Shown piece after piece: positions 54,403-64,000 of a stretch of 64,000 nucleotides of DNA (its first letter is position 1; every line of letters starts with the position of its first letter). The notes beneath the pieces were generated by a model. The model was not told the DNA's origin and searched no databases. It saw only the letters and a program-made list of their open reading frames with translations. The stretch comes from Aquisalimonas sp. (lineage in GTDB: Bacteria; Pseudomonadota; Gammaproteobacteria; Nitrococcales; Aquisalimonadaceae), in contig SLBZ01000034.1 in the NCBI GenBank assembly GCA_007126095.1, positions 1 to 64,000 of the forward strand. Direction: 5' to 3'. A program made the translations under genes and the position numbers.

Positions 54403-55755
54403 ATGGCTTACATTCTCATCATCGAAGACGAGAACGTGATCCGGCAATCCCTGCGGCGTCTGCTGGAGAAGCGCCAGCATGTCGTCGCGGAGGCGGACTC
54501 CGTGGAGAGCGCCGCGCGGGAGCAGGAACTCACCGGGTTCGACCTCATCATCGCCGACCTGCGCCTGCCCGGCGCCGACGGCACGGCCGTGCTGGAGCGC
54601 GCGCCGGCCGTACCCACCATCATCATGACCAGCTATGCCAGCGTCCGCTCGGCCGTGGAGGCCATGAAACTCGGCGCCCTGGATTACATCGCCAAACCCT
54701 TCGACAACGATGAGCTGCTGCTCACCGTCGACCGAGCCCTCAAGGAACAGCGCATGGAGCGCCAGAACGCGGCGCTGAAAGCGGATCTGGACCGCGACTA
54801 CCCGGTGTCCGGCATCGTCGGGACGTGCAAGGCCATGCGTGACGTCTTCGACCGCATCACCCGCGTGGCACCGACCACCACCACGGTGCTCGTGCTGGGT
54901 GAATCCGGCACGGGCAAGGAGCTCGTGGCGCGCGCGCTGCACGAGAAGAGCGAACGCAGCGACGGCCCGATGATCACCGTGAACTGCGCCGCCATTCCCG
55001 ACACCCTGATCGAAGCGGAACTGTTCGGCCACGAAAAAGGCGCATTCACCGGCGCCGTGGGCGCACGCCAGGGACTGGTGGAGTCAGCCGACGGCGGCAC
55101 CCTGTTCCTGGACGAGATCGGCGAGCTGCCGCTGGCCGCCCAGGCCCGGCTGCTGCGCGTCCTCCAGGAGGGGGAGATCCGGCGTGTCGGCTCATCCTCG
55201 CCCCGGCACGTGGATGTCCGGCTGGTCGCCGCCACGCACCGCGATCTGAGCCGACTGGTAAGCCAGGGCGATTTCCGCGAGGACCTCTACTTCCGCATCA
55301 ACGTCATGGAGATCCGGCTGCCTCCGCTGCGCGAGCGTGGCGACGACCTCGCGGAGCTCGCCCGGCACCTGCTCGAACGGGCGTGCAAGCGGCTCAAGAG
55401 CCCGCCCATGCGGTTCAGCAACGAAACCATGGAGGGCATCCGCCGCTACAGCTGGCCAGGCAATGTCCGGGAGCTGGAAAACGCCATCGAGCGGGCCGTG
55501 ATCCTCAGTGACAGCACGGTTATTACGCCGAACATTCTGGGTCTGCGCCCGGACGAGGAACCCCAGCCCGACACCACGTCTCCGGGGCTGTCCCTGGAGG
55601 ACTACTTCCGGCAGTTCGTGCTGGCCAACCAGGACCACTGCACGGAGACGGAACTTGCGCGCCGGCTCGGTATCAGCCGCAAGGCGCTTTGGGAGAAACG
55701 ACAGCGCCTCGGCATCCCGCGCAAGCCGCGCATGGAAGAGTCGGAGGAAGGCTGA
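54403..55755 (+). CDS. cbrB: CbrB-like sigma54-dependent response regulator
   Basis: A 450-residue NtrC-family activator. Receiver (about 1-120): EDEN acidic pocket, phospho-acceptor Asp in IIADLRLPG (about 51), conserved Thr/Ser and Lys in IMTSYAS and YIAKPFD. AAA+ domain: GESGTGKELVA, the sigma54-contact loop GAFTGA (about 217), GGTLFLDEIGELP. A Fis-type helix-turn-helix closes it (ETELARRLGISRKALWEKR). It starts 16 bp after cbrA. A sigma54-type promoter stands in front of the next gene, acs. Confidence 0.92.
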   Translation: MAYILIIEDENVIRQSLRRLLEKRQHVVAEADSVESAAREQELTGFDLIIADLRLPGADGTAVLERAPAVPTIIMTSYASVRSAVEAMKLGALDYIAKPFDNDELLLTVDRALKEQRMERQNAALKADLDRDYPVSGIVGTCKAMRDVFDRITRVAPTTTTVLVLGESGTGKELVARALHEKSERSDGPMITVNCAAIPDTLIEAELFGHEKGAFTGAVGARQGLVESADGGTLFLDEIGELPLAAQARLLRVLQEGEIRRVGSSSPRHVDVRLVAATHRDLSRLVSQGDFREDLYFRINVMEIRLPPLRERGDDLAELARHLLERACKRLKSPPMRFSNETMEGIRRYSWPGNVRELENAIERAVILSDSTVITPNILGLRPDEEPQPDTTSPGLSLEDYFRQFVLANQDHCTETELARRLGISRKALWEKRQRLGIPRKPRMEESEEG

Positions 55756-55781
55756 GCGGCGTTACAAATTGTCGCATCCAG

Positions 55782-55798
55782 TGTTACCACGTGTAACA
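55782..55798. promoter_or_regulatory. TGTTAC-N5-GTAACA dyad (candidate CbrB enhancer site)
   Basis: A perfect 17-bp dyad, TGTTACCACGTGTAACA, begins 27 bp after the cbrB stop and about 55 bp upstream of the -24 element. An extra half-site CGTTAC lies at 55760-55765. I recall TGTTAC/GTAACA half-sites reported for Pseudomonas CbrB with different spacing. Confidence 0.6.
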
Positions 55799-55851
55799 GA
55801 ACCGCCACGACTGGCATCGATAACTGATTGATCGGAAATGTGTTCCGCAGA

Positions 55852-55867
55852 TGGCACGGCTTTCGCT
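55852..55867 (+). promoter_or_regulatory. Sigma54-type (-24/-12) promoter of acs
   Basis: TGGCACGGCTTTCGCT matches the consensus TGGCACRNNNNTTGCW with one mismatch and has the obligatory GG-N10-GC. It lies 170 bp before the acs start, with an enhancer-like dyad upstream, and directly follows a gene for a sigma54 activator. Confidence 0.75.
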
Positions 55868-56037
55868 TTTGCTGGCGGATAGCAACGCGCCAGACAGAAC
55901 GGCCTCACCGGGGCAGCCGCCGGTCCACACCGGCGCACTGCCCTCCCGGGGTGCTAGGCTTGCCAATAACGGGACCAAAGAAAATGACGGGTCGGTGCAC
56001 CGCACCGGCCACCCATTCGAAGAGGAGGAGTCATCCC

Positions 56038-57975
<1,938 letters not shown>

Positions 57976-57982
57976 ACCGTCC

Positions 57983-58006
57983 GCCGGGCACCTCCGGGTG
58001 CCCGGC
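57983..58006 (+). terminator. Terminator hairpin after acs
   Basis: GCCGGGCACC and GGTGCCCGGC pair perfectly around TCCG, 7 bp after the stop. A second hairpin GGCGGCA...TGCCGCC follows at 58022-58041. Neither has a T tract. Confidence 0.65.
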
Positions 58007-58200
58007 AATCCCGATCCGGGTGGCGGCACACCCCTGCCGCCTGTCCCCGAAGCCATGTTACGGCGAGCACAGATGATCCCGCATCACGGCGCGGGCGTGT
58101 CCCGTCGCGAGGCTGCCTGGCGTGAATTCTGCTTACGTCTCCGCCCGGACGAAGCGCTGCTTTGTCCAGGCAATTCATTGGCAAACAGGAGATTCCCGAC

Positions 58201-58572
58201 ATGATTGACGGAATCGGAGCCAGTACGGCGACGTCGACACGACCCGCCCAGGCTGCGGCCGCGGGCAACTCGGCTCAGCCACAGGCCGCAACAAACCCGC
58301 AGGGCGCTCTGGTCGGCAGCAGTCCGGTGCAGACCGCTCCCCAACCTGCCCCCGCGGCCGCCCAGCCGACCAGTGCACCAGCGGAAACCAGTGCTACCCA
58401 GTCGGTGAACGCCACGCAGGGAGCCACGCAGACCACGGCCCCTGTGAACGGCAACGCCGCCGGCGACCAGGCCGGCGTCGGTGCGGGAAGCACGGAGACG
58501 GTTTCATCCGATGGCACTATTGAACGTGGTGTCGCCGAGACGGTGGGATCACAGGTGAACGACGAGGTCTGA
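58201..58572 (+). CDS. Small Ala/Gln/Thr-rich disordered protein
   Basis: A 123-residue low-complexity protein built from Ala, Gln, Thr, Ser, Pro and Asn, with no signal peptide, Cys or known domain; only the first (MIDGIGAST) and last (TIERGVAETVGSQVNDEV) segments look ordered. AGGAG stands 9 bases before the ATG. It has its own terminator, so it is likely expressed. YjfB-like motility proteins are similarly small and Ala/Gln-rich, but the resemblance is weak. Function unknown. Confidence 0.6.
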   Translation: MIDGIGASTATSTRPAQAAAAGNSAQPQAATNPQGALVGSSPVQTAPQPAPAAAQPTSAPAETSATQSVNATQGATQTTAPVNGNAAGDQAGVGAGSTETVSSDGTIERGVAETVGSQVNDEV

Positions 58573-58601
58573 TCACCTGCGTCCCGATACGTGTCGACAA
58601 T

Positions 58602-58626
58602 CACGGGGCGGTGCCATCGCCCCGTG
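58602..58626. terminator. Bidirectional terminator hairpin
   Basis: CACGGGGCG and CGCCCCGTG pair perfectly over 9 bp between the convergent small-protein and SDR genes. T residues are sparse on both sides. Confidence 0.65.
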
Positions 58627-58652
58627 TGTCATGCGGGGTACTCCCCCGACGC

Positions 58653-59426
58653 TTACAGAGACTTCAGCAGGTGTCCACCGTCCACGGGCAGTGCCACGCC
58701 GTTCACGAACGACCCGGCATCGGAGGCCAGCAGCAGCAGCGGGCCGGAGAGCTCCGGCAGGTCACCGAGACGCTGGCTCGGAACGCGATCGCGCACGAAC
58801 GCCTGGCCCTGCTCCGAGGCGAAGAAATCCCGATTCATTTCGGTCTCGAAGTAGCCCGGGCAGATGGCGTTGACCCGAATCCCGTGACGCATGAGCTCCA
58901 GCGCCATGTGCCGGGTCAGGTGCACCACGCCGGCCTTGGAGGTGGCGTAAAGTGATTCCCCGAACTGAACGCCCAGGCCCAGCAGGGACGCGATATTGAC
59001 GATGCTCCCGGGCCGGCCGGCCTGTTTCATGCGCTCCGCGCCGGCGCGGGCCACGCGCCAGGCGGCCTTGAGATTGGTATCCATGACGTAATCCCAGTCC
59101 GCCTCGGTGGTCTTGAGAAACGACCGTGGCTGCGCGACGCCGGCATTGTTAACCAGCAGATCCACCGTGCCATAGGCCTGCTCGGCGGCATCGAAACCGG
59201 CGGCCACGCTGTCGGCATCGGTGACATCCATGGCAATGGCCGTGGCCTCCCCTCCCTCTGTCTGAATGGCGTCCACGAGTTCACGCAGGCGCTCCTGGCG
59301 GCGGGCCGCAACGACGACCCGGGCGCCGTTCCCCGCCAGGACCCGGGCGAAATGCGCACCCAGGCCACTGGATGCCCCGGTGACGAGGGCGATGCGCCCG
59401 GAGAGGTCAAACAGGTTTTCGTTCAT
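58653..59426 (-). CDS. Short-chain dehydrogenase/reductase
   Basis: A 257-residue classical SDR. TGASSGLGAHFA (16-27) binds the nucleotide, NNAG is at 93-96, Ser147 lies in NIASLLG, and YATSK gives Tyr160 and Lys164. An Arg pair after the second strand (AARRQERL) favours NADP(H). The C-terminal ASDAGSFVNGVALPVDGG is the usual FabG-like end. The substrate is unknown. It is 11 bp downstream of the ABC-class ATPase gene and likely in its operon. Confidence 0.92.
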   Translation of the reverse strand: MNENLFDLSGRIALVTGASSGLGAHFARVLAGNGARVVVAARRQERLRELVDAIQTEGGEATAIAMDVTDADSVAAGFDAAEQAYGTVDLLVNNAGVAQPRSFLKTTEADWDYVMDTNLKAAWRVARAGAERMKQAGRPGSIVNIASLLGLGVQFGESLYATSKAGVVHLTRHMALELMRHGIRVNAICPGYFETEMNRDFFASEQGQAFVRDRVPSQRLGDLPELSGPLLLLASDAGSFVNGVALPVDGGHLLKSL

Positions 59427-59437
59427 GGATGTCTCCT

Positions 59438-61135
59438 CTACTTGTTATGTGCAACGGAGTGATCTGACGGATTGTTGCTGGCAGGGCGAAAACGCGCCGA
59501 GCGCAGCCGGTTGAGTACGGCCATGAGTTCCGTGAGACGGGGACGAACCAGATCGCCGTCGGGGCGGCGCGTCAGGGTCTCCCAGGGCTGGGTCAACCAC
59601 TCGCGGAACCACCGGGGGGCGTCATCCAGCCAGCTATCCGCGGCAGTTCCCGCCGCGGGGAGCAACAGCCCGATCGCCCGCGCCTGGGAGGCATCCACCA
59701 GTTGCTCCAGCGCGCGCAGGTCCACCACATCGTCGCCGAACTCCAGGGCATCGGTGCCGCGCACTTTCACCCGCCGTTTGCCGCGCTTGCCGGCCGGCTC
59801 CACGGAACGTACGTCCAGACACCGCGGCGATGGCGCCTGCAGAGGCGCCGGCGCCTCGATCCGGCGCTCCGACGGGTTCGCTTCCGCAATGCGACGGGCC
59901 TCGGCCGTGACATCCCGAGGCTGGTAGTCATGCATCTGAATCACGGTGTCGGCCGCGCCGAAGTAATCGCCTGAACCGCCCATGACGAGCACTGTGGAGA
60001 CACCCAGCCGGTCACGCAGCTCGGCGATACGGTCCACGAACGGCGTAATCGGCTCATCATCCTTGGCGACCAGGGCCTGCATGCGGGCGTCACGGATCAT
60101 GAAGTTGGTGGCGGAGGTATCCTCGTCCACCAGCAACGTGCGGCTGCCCATCTCGAGTGCTTCCTGCAGCGCAGCGGCCTGGCTGGTGGAGCCGGACGCC
60201 AGTTCGGTGGAAAACGCGATGGTCGACTTGCCATAAGGCAGGGCATTGATGAACGGGGACAGGTCCATGGCCTGCACCGCACGCCCATCCTCTGCGCGCA
60301 GCTTCACCGCCTCCGGGTCGGCAACCACCTGGTGGCGGCCATCGCCCGGCACGTGATCGTAGACGCCGAACTGCACCGCCGACAGGAGCGTCGACTTGCC
60401 ATGGAATCCGCCACCGACCACCAGCGTGATTCCGCGCGGAATCCCGAGCCCGGTAACCGGGCCGGCGTTGGGCGCCGGGAGTTCCACCCGCAGGCTGTCG
60501 GGCGTCCGGAACGCCACGGCCGACTCCAGCGGGCGATCATCCACACCGGAGCGCCGCGGCAGTACGGCGTCATCGGCCACGAAGGCGACCAGCCCGCGGG
60601 CTTCCAGCGCCTCCCGCAGCGCCGCCTGGTCTTCCACCACGTCCGCGTGCCGCCGCATGGCGTCGTCGTCGCGCTGCCCCGGCAGCAGGGTGCGTCGGAC
60701 GATGCGTGGCAGAGTCCGGCACAGCAGGTCGCGAGCCGTCTTGCCGAGAATCGTGCGCCCATTGGCGGGCAGACTGACCGTGAATCGGATCTCGATGCCC
60801 GCATCGGTAAACAGCACTGCCGTACGATCCAGTACGGTCTGGCGGCCGGCATCGATGCGGATCTCCGGGGAATCACCGGCAGCCTCCCGAAACACCCGGC
60901 CCAGCCAGTCGCGCACAGCCACGGCACGGGGCTGCGGCTCACGCGCGTCGTCCGGCAGCATCGCCTGCTCCCACGGCATGATGACCCGCAGGCGCGACGG
61001 GCTGGCGAACGGGTCGCCCTGCACATGGTCGACCCGCAGCTGGAAGTCGTCGAAGGCGTATTCGCCAGTAAGCTGACGGTAGGCTTTGTAGCCCTTGCCA
61101 TCAATGCTCAGCAGTATCGACTGCAGGCGTTTCAT
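59438..61135 (-). CDS. ABC-class predicted ATPase (PF09818 type)
   Basis: A 565-residue soluble ATPase of a little-studied ABC-class family. N-terminal domain: YKAYRQLTGEYAFDDFQLRV and DHVQGDPFASPSRLRV. Nucleotide-binding core: Walker A VVGGGFHGKSTLL near 235, the family TALQEALE-like QAAALQEALEMG, Walker B LLVDEDTSATNFM and VMGGSGDYFGAAD. There are no membrane helices and no partner permease, so it is not a transporter. Function in bacteria is unknown. A MOSC gene precedes it by 36 bp. Confidence 0.88.
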   Translation of the reverse strand: MKRLQSILLSIDGKGYKAYRQLTGEYAFDDFQLRVDHVQGDPFASPSRLRVIMPWEQAMLPDDAREPQPRAVAVRDWLGRVFREAAGDSPEIRIDAGRQTVLDRTAVLFTDAGIEIRFTVSLPANGRTILGKTARDLLCRTLPRIVRRTLLPGQRDDDAMRRHADVVEDQAALREALEARGLVAFVADDAVLPRRSGVDDRPLESAVAFRTPDSLRVELPAPNAGPVTGLGIPRGITLVVGGGFHGKSTLLSAVQFGVYDHVPGDGRHQVVADPEAVKLRAEDGRAVQAMDLSPFINALPYGKSTIAFSTELASGSTSQAAALQEALEMGSRTLLVDEDTSATNFMIRDARMQALVAKDDEPITPFVDRIAELRDRLGVSTVLVMGGSGDYFGAADTVIQMHDYQPRDVTAEARRIAEANPSERRIEAPAPLQAPSPRCLDVRSVEPAGKRGKRRVKVRGTDALEFGDDVVDLRALEQLVDASQARAIGLLLPAAGTAADSWLDDAPRWFREWLTQPWETLTRRPDGDLVRPRLTELMAVLNRLRSARFRPASNNPSDHSVAHNK

Positions 61136-61171
61136 GGGTTCTCCCTTGCATCATGACGGGCCGACGCAGCG

Positions 61172-61837
61172 TCACGCGTGGCGACGCATCCAGTCAAGGC
61201 GGCTGGCAAAGCGCTTGCGCCAGGACTCCGCCAGAGTCTCCAGGGACGCAAGCAGCTCCAGGTCCTGGATCGGCGGGCGGCGCATGTGATGCAGCGTCCA
61301 CATGTCGGCGAGAGTAACCCCGTGTTGCGCCTCCTCGACGCGCTCGGCCACATCACCGGGCCCCACGTACCCAGGCTCCAGCACCCGGTAGAGCCAGCCG
61401 GAGCGGCCGCTGTCCACCACGGCCCGCGCCAGCTCCGGCACATCCAGTCGATGGCTGATCTTCCAGCAGGGCTGTCGCGGCTGACTCACCTGCACCACGG
61501 CCGTGCCGAGGCGGAAGACGTCGCCCACACACACGTGACCCTCGCTGAGGCCGTTGGTGGAGATGTTCTCCCCCAGGACTCCGGGTGTCAGATCGGCTGC
61601 CGCGTCCGGGAATGCCTGGGCCCAGACGGCGTAATGTTCTGCGGGATAGTGGCTCAGGGCCCGATCCGGGCCGCCGTGCGCCCGGGTATCCCCGCGGCTG
61701 TCACCGACCAGCCCGGCATCGTCCACGGCCACGGCCTCGCGCACGGGCTCCTTGTAGATCGCCGTTGGGCGGCCATCGCCTTCCATTGGCCCTACCTGCC
61801 CCTGGTAGACGCCGGTGATGGTTACGATATCAGTCAT
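61172..61837 (-). CDS. MOSC-domain protein, YiiM-like
   Basis: A 221-residue MOSC protein with VDDAGLVGDSRGDTRAHGG, HYPAEHYAVW, GVLGENISTNGL and the conserved Cys in QPRQPCWKI. YiiM of E. coli uses the molybdenum cofactor to detoxify N-hydroxylated bases and similar compounds. The C-terminal helical part (about 160-221) is the 3-alpha domain. It lies upstream of the ABC-class ATPase on the same strand. Confidence 0.92.
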   Translation of the reverse strand: MTDIVTITGVYQGQVGPMEGDGRPTAIYKEPVREAVAVDDAGLVGDSRGDTRAHGGPDRALSHYPAEHYAVWAQAFPDAAADLTPGVLGENISTNGLSEGHVCVGDVFRLGTAVVQVSQPRQPCWKISHRLDVPELARAVVDSGRSGWLYRVLEPGYVGPGDVAERVEEAQHGVTLADMWTLHHMRRPPIQDLELLASLETLAESWRKRFASRLDWMRRHA

Positions 61838-61944
61838 CCTTCGCCTCCGCTTGCACGCCCGACAACGCCGGGAGTCAGGCGCTCAGGTTACAACGCCCGG
61901 GGGCCGGGCTGCACGGGAAACACGTGAAGACGAGAGGCGCCGGA

Positions 61945-64000
61945 TCACGACGGGTCGAGCTGCAACAGCCCGGTGATCCCGTCAGGCGCGATGGGGCGAT
62001 GGAAGTAGAACCCCTGGAAGGTCGAGCAACCCAGTTCCTGCAGCCGCACCATCTGTTCGCGGGTCTCGACCCGCTCGGCCACCACGTTCAACCGCAGCGC
62101 ATTGGCCATGACAACGATCGTGCGCACGATCTCTTCATCTTCCGGGCTCAGCAGCATGGCGTCCACGAATGAACCGTCGATCTTGAGTTCGTCGATCGGC
62201 AGGCGCCGCAGGTAGGCGAGGCACGAGTAACCCGTGCCGAAGTCGTCGATGGCGAAGCGCACGCCCATCTGCCGCAGGCGCTGCATGCGGCGGATCACCG
62301 CGTCCCCCTCTTCCGCCAGCAGGCTTTCCGTCACTTCGAGAAGCAGTGCCCCGGCCGGAAGCCCCGTTTCGGAGAGGACGTCCTCCACCAACGCTTCGAA
62401 ATCCGGATCATGGAACTGGCGAACACTGACGTTCACCGCAAGCCCCGGAAGCAGCTGGCCCGGATACCTGCCGCGCAGCTCTGCTAGGTACTGGCAGGCA
62501 CCGCGCAGGACGTGACCACCCAGAGGCCGGATCAGCCCGGACGCCTCGGCAATGGGAATGAACCGCGCCGGTGACACGGGCTCCCCTTCGTGCTCCCAGC
62601 GTGCCAGGACCTCCAGCCGCTCCACGTGACCGGCCGCATCCACCAGCGGCTGCAGGTGGAAGCCCACATCGCCCTGGCGCAGGGCCTGGCGCAGACCACG
62701 CTCAAGACTGAGACGCTCCCCGGCGAGCTGCTCCATCTCCGGATCAAAGAAGGCGACGCAGTTGCCGCCCTGGTGCCGGGCCTGGGCGGCAGCAATCTCG
62801 CCGCGGGTAAGCAGTACGGACGGCTCTTCGATGCTGCTGTCCATGGTCGCGACGCCAATGCTGGCCCCGGACTGCACCATGGTGCCGGACGCCTCCACCG
62901 GGTGCGCGAATGCGCGCCGCAGACGCTCGGCTTCCCTGGCCAGATCCGCCTCGGCGAGGCCCCGCCCGTCCTGCCCCCGTAGCACCACGGCAAATTCATC
63001 GGCACCCACGCGGGCAATGGCAACCGCGCCGGGCACCAACCCTCGCAGACGCGCCGACTGGATCTCCAGCAGTGAGTCCGCCATGTCGTACCCCATGCCT
63101 TCATTGACACGGCGGAAACCATCCAGGTCCAGAAGCAGCAGCGCCGCCCCGTCCAAGGTCGCCTCGCTGCCTTCGCGTTTGAGGCGTGACAGAAAGGCGG
63201 CCCGGTTCGGCAGGCCAGTAACCGCGTCTTCGTACGTCAGCCGCTGGATCCGCTCCTCCGCCTCGCGGTTCCAAGTCACGTCCAGGAAGCTGCCCACGTA
63301 GCGGGCGTCACGCTCATCAGGCTCGTGCAACGCGCTGATGCTCATGCGGTAAAGCCGACGTTGCCCCTGCTGGCCCCGGGCCCACACCTCACCCTGCCAG
63401 TAACCACTGGCGGCCAGTGATTCGCGAATCTCTCGGCGGATACGCGCGCCATCCTGGCCCGTGAGCAGAAGATCGAGACCGCGCTGCATCACAGCCGGCG
63501 TGGTGTAACCCGTCAGGTTGCAGAACGCCGTATTCACCCGGATGAAACGGAACTCCTGATCCAGGATCATGATGGCTTCGTACGTTTCAAACGCCAGCGC
63601 CGCGAGCCGTGTCTCGCGCTCGGCCCACTGGCGCTGCACCTCCAGGCCCACCCGCGCGGCGGCAAGCTCCAGCGTACTCTGCAGGGCCTCGGCCGGCCCG
63701 AGGGCGTAGCGGCCAAGCACGGCGAGATGACCGAACACCGTCCCGGACTGATCGCGCAGGGGGACCCCGGCGTAACTCTGCGCCCCCATGGACGCAAGCA
63801 AGGGGTCATCCGGATACTGCTGCATCACGGCCTGATTGATCACGCACACATCCTGACGGCTCAGCAGCTCACAGGGCGTGCCGGCCAGCTCGTAGCGTTC
63901 CAGCTCGAGGTCATCTCCACGAAAACTCGAGGAAAGCACCCGCGCAGTGCGACCGCCCTCCTCTAGGGTTGCCACCAGGGCGACATCCGCCCCCATGACT
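61945..64000 (-). CDS. GAF-PAS-GGDEF-EAL protein, 5' end beyond the window
   Basis: At least 683 residues; the frame stays open to the window edge and the first visible residues (GADVALVATLEEGGRTARVL) are already inside a GAF domain, so the true start is outside. A PAS domain follows (about 150-260), then a degenerate GGDEF reading VGADEF, then EAL. The EAL keeps the catalytic set (EVLARW, NVSVRQ, EVTESLL, DDFGTGYS, KIDGSF, ERVET, QGFYF). It is therefore probably a c-di-GMP phosphodiesterase with a regulatory GGDEF remnant. Confidence 0.88.
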   Translation of the reverse strand, partial: VMGADVALVATLEEGGRTARVLSSSFRGDDLELERYELAGTPCELLSRQDVCVINQAVMQQYPDDPLLASMGAQSYAGVPLRDQSGTVFGHLAVLGRYALGPAEALQSTLELAAARVGLEVQRQWAERETRLAALAFETYEAIMILDQEFRFIRVNTAFCNLTGYTTPAVMQRGLDLLLTGQDGARIRREIRESLAASGYWQGEVWARGQQGQRRLYRMSISALHEPDERDARYVGSFLDVTWNREAEERIQRLTYEDAVTGLPNRAAFLSRLKREGSEATLDGAALLLLDLDGFRRVNEGMGYDMADSLLEIQSARLRGLVPGAVAIARVGADEFAVVLRGQDGRGLAEADLAREAERLRRAFAHPVEASGTMVQSGASIGVATMDSSIEEPSVLLTRGEIAAAQARHQGGNCVAFFDPEMEQLAGERLSLERGLRQALRQGDVGFHLQPLVDAAGHVERLEVLARWEHEGEPVSPARFIPIAEASGLIRPLGGHVLRGACQYLAELRGRYPGQLLPGLAVNVSVRQFHDPDFEALVEDVLSETGLPAGALLLEVTESLLAEEGDAVIRRMQRLRQMGVRFAIDDFGTGYSCLAYLRRLPIDELKIDGSFVDAMLLSPEDEEIVRTIVVMANALRLNVVAERVETREQMVRLQELGCSTFQGFYFHRPIAPDGITGLLQLDPS

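Noticed and set aside
55868..56037. CrcZ-like small RNA after cbrB
   Set aside because: Pseudomonas CrcZ follows cbrB, but this stretch lacks the repeated CA-rich Hfq/Crc motifs; it reads as the acs leader.

Overview
The window looks like part of a high-GC (roughly two-thirds G+C by eye) gammaproteobacterial chromosome. smc followed by zipA, the CbrA/CbrB-type carbon regulators, hspQ, short-form queF with gluQ, and phaC/phasin all fit that class. A near-canonical photoactive yellow protein (PYP) of the Halorhodospira halophila type, with its chromophore ligase, and many acidic proteins suggest a halophilic relative of the Ectothiorhodospiraceae. No rRNA, tRNA, CRISPR array, insertion sequence or prophage was seen. 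The organism is an inference, not a reading.

Layout. 1-7.3 kb: membrane alpha/beta hydrolase, a 1201-residue PAS/GGDEF/EAL c-di-GMP protein, and a VIT-family transporter overlapping a hydrolase gene. 7.3-10.8 kb: DUF6164 protein, phasin with its own promoter and terminator, the pyp-ligase operon behind a TGTACA repeat region, and a Gly/Gln/Pro-rich secreted protein. 10.9-14.3 kb: a co-directional run of small metabolic and unknown genes (fxsA, VOC, YigZ/IMPACT, hydrolase). 14.3-17.6 kb: a COG0523 metallochaperone GTPase behind a perfect Zur-like palindrome, an orphan TRAP binding protein, and a cobalamin riboswitch leading into an unrecognised gene. 17.6-28 kb: enoyl reductase, PHA synthase, tandem Usp protein, hspQ, HCCA isomerase, large MscS channel, HDOD-GGDEF protein, and PBP4-type dacB.

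28-38.5 kb: lemA-M48 protease facing a MoxR-VWA pair, an MFS transporter, a secreted alpha/beta hydrolase, an lnt homologue overlapping a convergent transglutaminase gene, and the first of two paralogous acyl-CoA dehydrogenases. 38.5-44.6 kb: an inverted-repeat element, FAD-linked oxidase, TelA with its membrane partner, and 3-hydroxybutyryl-CoA dehydrogenase divergent from the second acyl-CoA dehydrogenase. 44.6-51 kb: a triple-hairpin element, zipA, smc, queF and gluQ. 51-58 kb: small membrane protein, CbrA-like SSF-histidine kinase, CbrB-like sigma54 activator and acs. acs has a sigma54-type promoter with an upstream dyad of the form TGYTAC-N5-GTAACA, which recurs in front of the cbr operon. 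58-64 kb: a disordered small protein, SDR, ABC-class ATPase, MOSC protein, and a GAF/PAS/GGDEF/EAL protein running off the end.

How the genes work together. The strongest circuits are (i) PYP apoprotein plus chromophore activation, translationally coupled; (ii) carbon sensing, CbrA to CbrB to acetate activation by Acs, inferred from the promoter; (iii) PHA and fatty-acyl metabolism (phaC, phasin, hbd, two ACADs, enoyl reductase); (iv) metal and cofactor control by Zur box and B12 riboswitch; and (v) c-di-GMP signalling through three GGDEF-bearing proteins.
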